A stretch of 36,156 bases of DNA, taken from NCBI RefSeq assembly GCF_920984675.1, contig NZ_CAKLBV010000048.1, positions 1 to 36,156 of the forward strand, written 5' to 3'. The translations under genes and the position numbers were made by a program. Shown here piece by piece: positions 29,909 to 36,156 of this stretch. Below the pieces are notes generated by a model. That model was not told the DNA's origin. It ran no database searches and saw only the letters and a program-made list of their open reading frames with translations. The DNA comes from Methylobacterium sp. Leaf118. GTDB lineage: Bacteria; Pseudomonadota; Alphaproteobacteria; Rhizobiales; Beijerinckiaceae. Position 1 is the stretch's first letter. Every line of letters starts with the position of its first letter.

Positions 29909-30802
29909 TTATTTCCGCCGCGTTTTTGCCGCAATCTGGCGGACGACGCCAGCTCCGGCGAGGGCGCCCAGTCCGGCGATCGATCCGGTACGGTCCGAGA
30001 CCGCCGCCTTGGCGATCTCGTTGGATCCACATGCCTCCCCGCCGCGGGCCGGCTCGGCGCTCGACGGGGCGCCGGCCCCGAGGGTCGCGGCGACACGGCC
30101 CGAGAGCGTGATCCGGTCGATGGCGCAGGCGACCGCTCGCGGCTCGGGCGCCTGGCCGAGGATGCCGCAGAGCCAGCCGTCGAGATGCACCGCGCCGAGG
30201 TCGAGGCTGCGGAAGCCGGTGCAGGCCCGCGATCCCGCCCCGGCCAGGGTGATCTCCAGGGTCTCGACGGCGCCGAAGCGGGTCGCGACGACACCGCGCT
30301 CGCCGGTCCGGGTCACGGCGAGGCCGCGCCCGTCGGCGGCGCGTCGCACGAGGGCGACGTAGAGGCTCGGGGCCACTTCGGCCCGGATGCCGGTATCGGT
30401 GGCGGTGACGAGAAAATACGGCGCCTCGATCGCGTCGAAGCCGCCCTGGCTCACCCCGTCCTCCCGCCGGCCGAGGTTGGGGTCCCAGCGCGTCGGCTCG
30501 ACCCGGGGGGGCAGGTCGGGATCCCTTGCGGCCAGAATCAGCAGGGGCTCGGACGCCGCGACCGCCCGGCGCGCGGCGGTCTCGTCGGCTCGGGCCGCCT
30601 CCGCGCGGGGCGGATCGGCCCAGGGGCGCGGCGGCTCGGGGCTGTGGATGCGGTCGCGGGCGGCGAGGGTCAGCCCCGTGATCAGCGCGGCGCAGGCGGC
30701 GAGCTTCAGGCCCAGCCGGGCGCGGGATAGGGGACGCGGCCGGTCGAGGCTGCGGACATCGCGCTCGTCCGCGACGAGGGCGTCGGGCTGATCGGGGAAC
30801 AT
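29909..30802 (-). CDS. Membrane-anchored protein of unknown function
   Basis: This 297-residue protein begins at the ATG at 30802 (MFPDQPDALVADERD). A short charged cytoplasmic end is followed by one helix (LGLKLAACAALITGLTLAA, about 31-49). A linker rich in Pro/Ala/Arg follows, then a periplasmic domain with DAIEAPYFLVTATDTGIRAE, SLYVALVRRAADGRGLAVT and RFGAVETLEITLAG. Cysteines lie in SRACTGFRS, GWLCGILG and AVACAIDRI and could form disulfides. A glycine/alanine-rich hydrophobic stretch near the C terminus (GSIAGLGALAGAGVVRQIA) could be a second helix before AKTRRK. No family is recognised. It is divergent from asd. An upstream in-frame extension to 31042 has unconserved sequence and is not favoured. 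Confidence 0.75.
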   Translation of the reverse strand: MFPDQPDALVADERDVRSLDRPRPLSRARLGLKLAACAALITGLTLAARDRIHSPEPPRPWADPPRAEAARADETAARRAVAASEPLLILAARDPDLPPRVEPTRWDPNLGRREDGVSQGGFDAIEAPYFLVTATDTGIRAEVAPSLYVALVRRAADGRGLAVTRTGERGVVATRFGAVETLEITLAGAGSRACTGFRSLDLGAVHLDGWLCGILGQAPEPRAVACAIDRITLSGRVAATLGAGAPSSAEPARGGEACGSNEIAKAAVSDRTGSIAGLGALAGAGVVRQIAAKTRRK

Positions 30803-30984
30803 GCGCGTCCTCCAGCGGTGCGGGGGCCGGGCGGGCCCTCGCTGTGTGCCAGATGTGCCGCGACGCTTCCCACCGGGCGGTTGCCGGCGGCGGCGGTGTC
30901 CTCGTGATTCTCGGACGATGGTGAATCGCCGGTTGCAGACGCCCCGCGGCCTCACCGCCGCATCATCGGCCTGCGCCTCACCCC

Positions 30985-31013
30985 TTGACAGCCGGGGTCG
31001 GCCGGCATCTTGC
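30985..31013 (+). promoter_or_regulatory. Candidate promoter of asd
   Basis: A consensus -35 TTGACA (30985-30990) is followed by a 17-base spacer and TCTTGC (31008-31013), a weak -10. Transcription would begin near 31020 and give a leader of about 147 bases. Confidence 0.4.
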
Positions 31014-31020
31014 TCCGGCC

Positions 31021-31064
31021 GCCGAAGCAACCCACCTCGCACCTGTCGGGGCGGGTGCTTCGGC
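31021..31064 (+). promoter_or_regulatory. Hairpin at the predicted 5' end of the asd leader
   Basis: GCCGAAGCA plus CCC (31021-31033, one bulged A) pairs with GGGTGCTTCGGC (31053-31064), giving a 12-bp stem and a 19-base loop. No T-run follows. It would sit at the extreme 5' end of a transcript from the TTGACA promoter, where it could protect the RNA or act in control. Confidence 0.4.
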
Positions 31065-31166
31065 CTATGGATTCCCCGCTTGATGCGCGGCGCCCCCGCC
31101 GGTCGATGCGGGGAGCGGGCCGTTCGCTCACGGAACGATCCGGGCCCGCGCAGCGGAGTTGGACAG

Positions 31167-32201
31167 ATGGGTTACAAGGTCGCCGTCGTCGGAGCCACGG
31201 GCAATGTGGGCCGCGAGATGCTCGACATCCTGGCCGAGCGCGCCTTCCCGGCCGACGAGGTCGTGGCGTTGGCCTCGCGCCGCAGCCAGGGCCAGGAAGT
31301 CTCGTTCGGCGACAGGATTCTCAAGGTCAAAGTCCTCGACACCTACGATTTTTCCGACACCGATATCTGCCTGATGTCGGCGGGCGGCGAGGCTTCGAAG
31401 GAGTGGAGCCCACGCATCGGACAGGCCGGCTGCGTGGTGATCGATAACTCGTCCGCCTTCCGCTACGACGCCGACGTGCCCCTGATCGTGCCCGAGGTGA
31501 ACGCCGACGCGATCGTGGGCTTCACCAAGCGCAACATCATCGCCAACCCGAACTGCTCGACGGCGCAGCTCGTCGTGGCGTTGAAGCCGCTCCACGAGGC
31601 GGCCACCATCAAGCGCGTCGTGGTCTCGACCTACCAATCCGTCTCCGGCGCCGGCAAGGACGCCATGGACGAGCTGTTCAGCCAGACCCGCGCCGTCTTC
31701 ACCGCCGGCGAGGTGGTCACGAAGAAGTTTACCAAGCGCATCGCCTTCAACGTCATCCCGCACATCGATGTGTTCATGGAGGACGGCTACACGAAAGAAG
31801 AGTGGAAGATGGTCGCCGAGACCAAGAAGATGCTCGATCCCAAGATCAAGCTCACGGCGACCGCGGTGCGCGTGCCGGTCTTCATCGGCCATGCCGAGGC
31901 GGTGAACGTCGAGTTCGAGCGTCCGCTCTCGCCCGAGCAGGCCACCGAGATCCTGCGCAACGCCCCGGGCGTGCTCGTGATCGATAAGCGCGAGAACGGC
32001 GGCTACATGACCCCGCACGAGGCGGCGGGCGAGGATGCCACCTACATCTCCCGCATCCGCGAGGACGCCACGATCGAGAACGGCCTGAACTTCTGGTGCG
32101 TGGCGGACAACCTGCGCAAGGGCGCGGCGCTGAACGCCGTGCAGATCGCCGAGGTGCTGGTGAACCGCAAGCTCCTGACCAAGGCCCGTCAGGCCGCCTG
32201 A
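31167..32201 (+). CDS. asd: Aspartate-semialdehyde dehydrogenase
   Basis: Asd reduces aspartyl phosphate with NADPH to aspartate semialdehyde, the branch point to lysine/diaminopimelate, methionine and threonine. The 344-residue protein has the cofactor motif VVGATGNVGREML (7-19), ASRRSQGQ, the catalytic cysteine C130 in NPNCSTAQLV, and R235 and H242 in RVPVFIGHAEAV. All are intact, so it should be active. The ATG at 31167 has GGAG eight bases before it; an upstream open frame back to 30801 is not coding. It stands alone on the plus strand and ends at a strong hairpin facing truB. Confidence 0.97.
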   Translation: MGYKVAVVGATGNVGREMLDILAERAFPADEVVALASRRSQGQEVSFGDRILKVKVLDTYDFSDTDICLMSAGGEASKEWSPRIGQAGCVVIDNSSAFRYDADVPLIVPEVNADAIVGFTKRNIIANPNCSTAQLVVALKPLHEAATIKRVVVSTYQSVSGAGKDAMDELFSQTRAVFTAGEVVTKKFTKRIAFNVIPHIDVFMEDGYTKEEWKMVAETKKMLDPKIKLTATAVRVPVFIGHAEAVNVEFERPLSPEQATEILRNAPGVLVIDKRENGGYMTPHEAAGEDATYISRIREDATIENGLNFWCVADNLRKGAALNAVQIAEVLVNRKLLTKARQAA

Positions 32202-32223
32202 CCCGCGCCCCTACAGGATCCGC

Positions 32224-32262
32224 AACGAACAACGCCGCCCTCCCGGGGCGGCGTTGTTCGTT
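32224..32262. terminator. Strong bidirectional hairpin between asd and truB
   Basis: A perfect 17-bp stem (AACGAACAACGCCGCCC at 32224-32240 with its complement at 32246-32262) closes a 5-base loop. It starts 23 bases after the asd stop and ends 84 bases beyond the truB stop. Its A/T-rich outer ends provide GTTGTTCGTT on the plus strand. It is a likely terminator for both converging genes. Confidence 0.85.
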
Positions 32263-32346
32263 CGGGCCGTGCCCGGAGCCGGGCAGGCCGAGCCTGCCGA
32301 GCGATCCCCTCGAGCGGACTCGAGGGATCGTCCGGAGGGCGGGCGC

Positions 32347-33378
32347 TCACATCCGCTGCGGCGCGGTCCCGCCGAGGTGGAACACCCGGTGGGGCACCAA
32401 TTCGCCCCGCTCCACGTCGCCGACGGCCACGAGGGTGCCGCCGCAGGTGGCGTAGGCCTTGCCGCCCATCGGGGCATCCTGACCCCGCAGGATCACCGGC
32501 TGGCCGCGCATCAGGCGCAGGCCCATGTCGCGGCTCACGGCGACGGACGGGATCTCGTCCAGCGCCGTCTCGACGGGGTGGAGATGGCCCTCGTTGCTCT
32601 CCTCCAGATCGGCGACGCTGCAGGCGCCGGATTCGATGAAGGGCCCGACCCGGGTGCGGCGCAGGGCCGAGACATGGCCGTAGCAGCCGAGCATCCGACC
32701 GAGGTCGCGGGCGAGCGCGCGGACATAGGTGCCCTTGCCGCATTCGGCGGCGATCACCGTGCGGTCGCCGTCATGCTCGATCACGGAGAGGTGGTCGATG
32801 CGCACCTGCCGGGCCACCAGCTCCACCACTTCGCCGTCGCGGGCGAGGTCGTAGGCCCGCTCGCCCTGGATCTTGATGGCGGAATAGCGCGGCGGCACCT
32901 GCTCGATCTCGCCGACGAAGGTCGGCAGCGCCGCCTCGACCGCCTCGCGGGTCGGGCGCGCCTCGGACTGGGCGACGGGCTTGCCCTCGGCGTCGTCGGT
33001 GTCGGTCTCGACCCCCCAGCTCACCTCGAACCGGTAGGCCTTGCGGCCGTCCATCACGAAGGGCACCGTCTTGGTCGCCTCGCCCAAGGCGATCGGCAGG
33101 ATGCCCGAGGCCAGCGGATCCAGCGTGCCGGCATGTCCCGCCTTCTTGGCGTTGAACAGGCGCTTCACGATGGCGACCGCCTGGGTCGAGGTGATGCCGA
33201 CGGCCTTGTCGAGGACGACCCAGCCGCTCACGTCGTTCTTCTTCGGCCGGTCGTGGCGCGGGCGACCCCGCTGCGGCCGGCGTCCGCCTCGCGGCGGGCC
33301 GCCACCCTCGCGGCGGGCCTCGCCGCGCGGATCCTGCGGCGCCTCGGCGGCGCCCTCGGAAGTGATTTCGTCCTGCAT
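32347..33378 (-). CDS. truB: tRNA pseudouridine(55) synthase TruB
   Basis: TruB makes pseudouridine 55 in the T-loop of tRNAs. Of 343 residues, the first 48 are a basic, glycine/arginine-rich tail (GGRRPQRGRPRHDRPKKND), which is an addition to the usual core. The core begins at SGWVVLDKAVGITSTQAV; the catalytic aspartate is D87 in GHAGTLDPLASGILP. RKAYRFEVSWGVETDTDD, PPRYSAIKIQGERAYDLAR and CGKGTYVRALARDLG are further signatures. The ATG at 33378 is 197 bases downstream of rbfA's stop, and the spacer contains a CGGGCCC/GGGCCCG hairpin (33425-33444) and a 14-bp repeat array. It belongs to the standard infB-rbfA-truB order. Confidence 0.96.
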   Translation of the reverse strand: MQDEITSEGAAEAPQDPRGEARREGGGPPRGGRRPQRGRPRHDRPKKNDVSGWVVLDKAVGITSTQAVAIVKRLFNAKKAGHAGTLDPLASGILPIALGEATKTVPFVMDGRKAYRFEVSWGVETDTDDAEGKPVAQSEARPTREAVEAALPTFVGEIEQVPPRYSAIKIQGERAYDLARDGEVVELVARQVRIDHLSVIEHDGDRTVIAAECGKGTYVRALARDLGRMLGCYGHVSALRRTRVGPFIESGACSVADLEESNEGHLHPVETALDEIPSVAVSRDMGLRLMRGQPVILRGQDAPMGGKAYATCGGTLVAVGDVERGELVPHRVFHLGGTAPQRM

Positions 33379-33500
33379 CCTGTCCTCGATCGACGGGTGT
33401 CTTTGAAGGGAATCGTCCCGTCATCGGGCCCGTGGCCGGGCCCGGTCTCGCAAGGGGCGGGAAGCCGCCCCGTTCGTAGATCGCGGGGTGGGCGATCGCC

Positions 33501-33584
33501 CGGGATCGATCGTCTCGAATCGACCGTGTTGGATCAATCGCCTTCGATCAAACCCCTTGAATCAATCGCCTTGGATCAATCGTC
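33501..33584. repeat. Six imperfect 14-bp tandem repeats spanning the rbfA stop
   Basis: Six consecutive 14-base units fill 33501-33584 with plus-strand consensus TTGGATCAATCGCC. Units 3, 5 and 6 (33529, 33557, 33571) are almost identical; units 1, 2 and 4 have drifted. The stop of rbfA (33576-33578) lies in the last unit. Because 14 is not a multiple of three, copy changes would not keep a reading frame, so the array is probably untranslated beyond that stop. Confidence 0.85.
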
Positions 33585-34001
33585 CTGGGCGGGATCCGTT
33601 TCGTCGCGCGGGCCGCTCTCGAGATCGCGCTGGACCTTGTCGCTCCGGAGAAGCTGGTCGATGCGCGCGGCCTCGTCGAAGGTCTCGTCGCGGCGGAAGC
33701 GCAGCTCGGGGGCGAATTTCAGGCTGACCCGCCGAGCCACCTCCTGGCGCAGCACCTTCCGGTTCCGTTCGAGGGCGGCGATCACCGGCGCCTCGTCCTG
33801 GCCGCCGAGCGGCATCACGTAGGCGGTGGCGAGCTTGAGGTCCGGCGACATGCGCACCTCGGGCACGGTGACGATGTGGGAGCCGAGCACGGGGTCCTGG
33901 ATGTCGCCGCGCTGGAGCACCTCCGCCAGCGCGTGGCGCACGAGTTCGGCCACGCGCTGCTGGCGCTGCGTGGGGCCGGTGGGAATCTGCTTCTGGGCCA
34001 T
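33576..34001 (-). CDS. rbfA: 30S ribosome-binding factor RbfA
   Basis: RbfA is a small KH-fold protein that helps mature the 16S rRNA 5' end in the 30S subunit. The 141-residue length is normal. Signatures are QRQQRVAELVRHALAEVLQR (about 13-32), VLGSHIVTVPEVRMSPDLKL, ATAYVMPLGG and LRQEVARRVSLKFAPELRFR. The C-terminal tail is acidic (DETDPAQDD) and its stop lies in a 14-bp repeat array. The ATG at 34001 is followed directly by the conserved region. It is downstream of infB with a 99-base gap that contains a terminator-like hairpin. Confidence 0.96.
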   Translation of the reverse strand: MAQKQIPTGPTQRQQRVAELVRHALAEVLQRGDIQDPVLGSHIVTVPEVRMSPDLKLATAYVMPLGGQDEAPVIAALERNRKVLRQEVARRVSLKFAPELRFRRDETFDEAARIDQLLRSDKVQRDLESGPRDETDPAQDD

Positions 34002-34044
34002 CGGATCTTCGAGCGGAGCCTTCCGGCTCGGATAGAAAGGGAAC

Positions 34045-34070
34045 GGGGCCGCGGCTCTCGCCGCAGCCCC
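34045..34070 (-). terminator. Terminator-like hairpin between infB and rbfA
   Basis: On the minus strand GGGGCTGCGGC (34070-34060), the loop GAGA and GCCGCGGCCCC (34055-34045) form an 11-bp stem with one G-U pair, followed by GTTCCCTTTCTATCC. It sits 30 bases after the infB stop. It would partly uncouple infB from rbfA, or act as an RNA processing or stability element. Confidence 0.65.
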
Positions 34071-34100
34071 GCTGTCCGATGAGCGGTAGGGGAGAACCGC

Positions 34101-36156
34101 TCAGAGGGTGCGCTTGATTTCCTCGACGTTGAAGCACTCGATGAAATCGCCCACACGCATGTCCTGATAGTTCTGGAAGGACATGCCGCACTCGTAGCCG
34201 GCGATGACTTCCTTGGCGTCGTCCTTGAGGCGCTTGAGCTGGGACAGCCGGCCCTCGTGGATCACCACGTCGTTGCGCAGCAGGCGGACATGGGCGCCGC
34301 GCTGGACCACACCTTCCATGACCCGGCAACCGGCGATCTTGCCGACCTTCGACACGTCGAAGATCTGCAGGATCTGCGCCTCGCCCAGCCGCTCCTCGCG
34401 AAGCGTCGGCGGCAGCATCCCCGACAGCGTGGCTTTGATGTCGTCCACGAGGTCGTAGATGATGCTGTAGTAGCGGATCTCGGTGCCGTCGCGCTCGGCC
34501 GCGTTGCGGGCTTCCTTATGGGCCCGAACGTTGAAGCCGATCACCACCGCCTTGGAGGCGTTGGAGAGCGTGATGTCCGACTCGGTGATGCCGCCCACGC
34601 CCGAGAGCAGGATGCGCACGCCGACCTCGTCGTTGCCGAGCGCGGTGAGCGCCCCGACGATCGCCTCGACCGAGCCCTGCACGTCGCCCTTGATGATGAT
34701 CGGCAGCTCCTTGCGGCCGGCGCCTTCCTTGGCCTCGCGCATCATGTCGATGAGCGAGCGGTTCGCGCCGCCGGTGCGGGCGTTCATGCGCTCGCGCTTG
34801 ATCCGGGCGCGGTACTCGGTGACCTCGCGGGCGCGGGCCTCGTTGGGCACCACGATGACGCGGTCACCGGCATCGGGCGTGCCGTTGAAGCCCAGCACCT
34901 CAACTGGGACCGACGGCCCCGCATAGGGGATGTGCCGACCGGTGTCGTCGATGAGGGCGCGGATGCGGCCCCATTCGGCGCCGGCCACGACGATGTCTCC
35001 GGTGAACAGCGTGCCGCGCTGGACCAGGACCGTGGCCACGGGGCCGCGGCCGCGGTCGAGCTGGGCCTCGATCACGGTGCCCTCGCCGTCGCGCTTCTCG
35101 TTGGAGCGCAGGTTCATGATCTCGGCCTGGAGCTGCAGGCCCTCCAGCAGGTCGGGCAGGCCGTCGCCGGTCTTGGCCGAGACCTCGAATTCGAGGGTCT
35201 CGCCACCCATCGACTCGACCTGGATGTCGTGCTGGAGCAGCTCGGTGCGGACCCGCTGCGGGTTCGCGTCCGGTTTGTCGATCTTGTTGATCGCGATGAT
35301 GATCGGGACGCCCGCCGCCTTGGCGTGCTGAATCGCCTCGACGGTCTGCGGCATGACCCCGTCATCGGCCGCCACCACGATCACGACGATGTCCGTCACC
35401 TTGGCGCCGCGGGCGCGCATGGAGGTGAAGGCCGCGTGGCCGGGGGTGTCGATGAAGGTGATGAGGTCACCCGACGGCGACGCCACCTGGTAGGCACCGA
35501 TGTGCTGGGTGATGCCGCCGGCCTCGCCCTCGACGACGTTCGCCTTGCGGATCGCGTCGAGCAGCGACGTCTTGCCGTGGTCGACGTGACCCATGATCGT
35601 GACGACCGGCGGACGCGCCTCGAGATCCTCCTCGAGATCCGGCTCGTCGGAGCTGAGACCCTCCTCGACGTCCGACTCGGCGACGCGGCGCACGGTGTGG
35701 CCCATCTCCTCGGCGATGAGCTGGGCCGTATCCGAGTCGATCACGTCGGTGATCTTGTGGATCTGGCCCTGCTTCATCAGCAGGCGGATGACGTCCACGG
35801 CCCGCTCCGACATGCGGTTGGCGAGTTCCTGGATGGTGATGGTCTCGGGGATCGTCACGTCGCGGGCGATCTTCTCCTTGGGCTCCTCGTGCCGGTGCCC
35901 GCTCATCCGCTGTTGGCGGCGGCGGAACGAGGCGACGGAGCGCGTGCGCTCATCTTCGCCCGAAGTGGCATTGGCGATGGTGAGGCGGCCACGGTTACGG
36001 TCGCCGCCCGGGGACTTCGGCGTCTTGGGCGGCGTGATGATCTTGAGGGGCATGCCCGGACGGCGGATCACGCGCTTCGTGTCCGATTCGTCCTCCATCG
36101 CCGGAGCGCCGGGACGCGCGGCGGGACGGCCCGCGGTCGCCGCGCCGGCGGGGCGG
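34101..36156 (-). CDS. infB: Translation initiation factor IF-2 (5' end off window)
   Basis: IF-2 is the GTPase that places initiator tRNA on the ribosome. About 684 residues are visible; the frame is open through the right edge, with the Ala/Pro/Arg-rich N-terminal region (RPAGAATAGRPAARPGAP) still running, so the start is outside. Next come the bacterial IF-2 N-terminal domain (TIPETITIQELANRMSERAV), the G domain with GHVDHGKTSLLDAI, DTPGHAAF and NKIDKP, and the C-terminal domains (EYYS-type RYYSIIYDLVDDIKATLSGM; GYECGMSFQNYQDM). It ends with EEIKRTL. It is the upstream member of infB-rbfA-truB. Confidence 0.97.
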   Translation of the reverse strand, partial: RPAGAATAGRPAARPGAPAMEDESDTKRVIRRPGMPLKIITPPKTPKSPGGDRNRGRLTIANATSGEDERTRSVASFRRRQQRMSGHRHEEPKEKIARDVTIPETITIQELANRMSERAVDVIRLLMKQGQIHKITDVIDSDTAQLIAEEMGHTVRRVAESDVEEGLSSDEPDLEEDLEARPPVVTIMGHVDHGKTSLLDAIRKANVVEGEAGGITQHIGAYQVASPSGDLITFIDTPGHAAFTSMRARGAKVTDIVVIVVAADDGVMPQTVEAIQHAKAAGVPIIIAINKIDKPDANPQRVRTELLQHDIQVESMGGETLEFEVSAKTGDGLPDLLEGLQLQAEIMNLRSNEKRDGEGTVIEAQLDRGRGPVATVLVQRGTLFTGDIVVAGAEWGRIRALIDDTGRHIPYAGPSVPVEVLGFNGTPDAGDRVIVVPNEARAREVTEYRARIKRERMNARTGGANRSLIDMMREAKEGAGRKELPIIIKGDVQGSVEAIVGALTALGNDEVGVRILLSGVGGITESDITLSNASKAVVIGFNVRAHKEARNAAERDGTEIRYYSIIYDLVDDIKATLSGMLPPTLREERLGEAQILQIFDVSKVGKIAGCRVMEGVVQRGAHVRLLRNDVVIHEGRLSQLKRLKDDAKEVIAGYECGMSFQNYQDMRVGDFIECFNVEEIKRTL

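Larger units (their letters stand above)
30803..31166. other. Divergent spacer with the asd leader
   Basis: The 364 bases between the anchored protein gene and asd contain no supported gene. Plausible elements are a TTGACA promoter at 30985 and a hairpin at 31021-31064 (separate entries). I see no match to a lysine riboswitch or other known leader. The part at 30803-30960 is GC-rich and featureless to me. Confidence 0.55.

Noticed and set aside
30803..31166. Lysine riboswitch before asd
   Set aside because: The conserved core is not recognisable; only a simple hairpin is present.

Overview
This is a GC-rich window (roughly 70% G+C by eye) from an alphaproteobacterium. The linked infB-rbfA-truB genes, glnD, glnE, a Ros/MucR regulator, short A+T-rich promoter islands and the protein flavour point to Hyphomicrobiales, most likely Methylobacterium/Methylorubrum. 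That genus call is an inference; no rRNA gene is present. The DNA is mostly core chromosome. I see no tRNA, rRNA, CRISPR array, transposase or integrase.

Layout. (a) 1-4.5 kb: iron acquisition. A FecCD permease (running off the left edge), a FecE-type ATPase, a SyrP-like hydroxylase and an MbtH-like protein lie on the minus strand. A DUF2218/siderophore-interacting ferric reductase is divergent. The set implies a peptide siderophore whose NRPS lies outside the window. (b) 4.6-6.2 kb: a sulfonate/nitrate-type binding protein followed by a LysE exporter. (c) 6.4-9.9 kb plus strand: glnD, then grpE. (d) 9.9-11.4 kb: a gene-poor, partly A+T-rich stretch and a MucR-family regulator that has lost its zinc ligands. 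(e) 11.4-15.9 kb minus strand: DEDDh exonuclease with a SWIM-type zinc motif, then a tightly overlapping crotonase-SDR-SDR run and corA. (f) 16-20 kb: an outer-membrane beta-barrel and glnE. (g) 20.1-24.6 kb: a tandem duplication of a two-gene unit, a small membrane-anchored protein translationally coupled to a chemoreceptor. The small gene is intact in one unit and frameshifted in the other. A decayed fragment of the neighbouring histidine kinase lies between the units. (h) 24.8-26.9 kb: the intact histidine kinase and its OmpR-type regulator. (i) 27-29.2 kb: OsmC protein, then ATPase and permease of a sulfonate-type ABC transporter without a binding protein. (j) 29.4-30.8 kb: two exported or anchored proteins of unknown function. 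(k) 31-36 kb: asd (plus), converging on truB-rbfA-infB (minus; infB runs off the right edge).

How the genes connect. GlnD and GlnE are the two modifying enzymes of the PII/glutamine-synthetase cascade and lie about 8 kb apart. The binding protein at 5.2 kb could serve the ATPase/permease at 27.6-29.2 kb. The least conventional part is the chemoreceptor region: a recent duplication homogenised by an exact 444-bp tract, with an uncharacterised 'FPPWW' partner protein and a histidine-rich multi-pass membrane sensor. This is my best candidate for an undescribed sensory pair.
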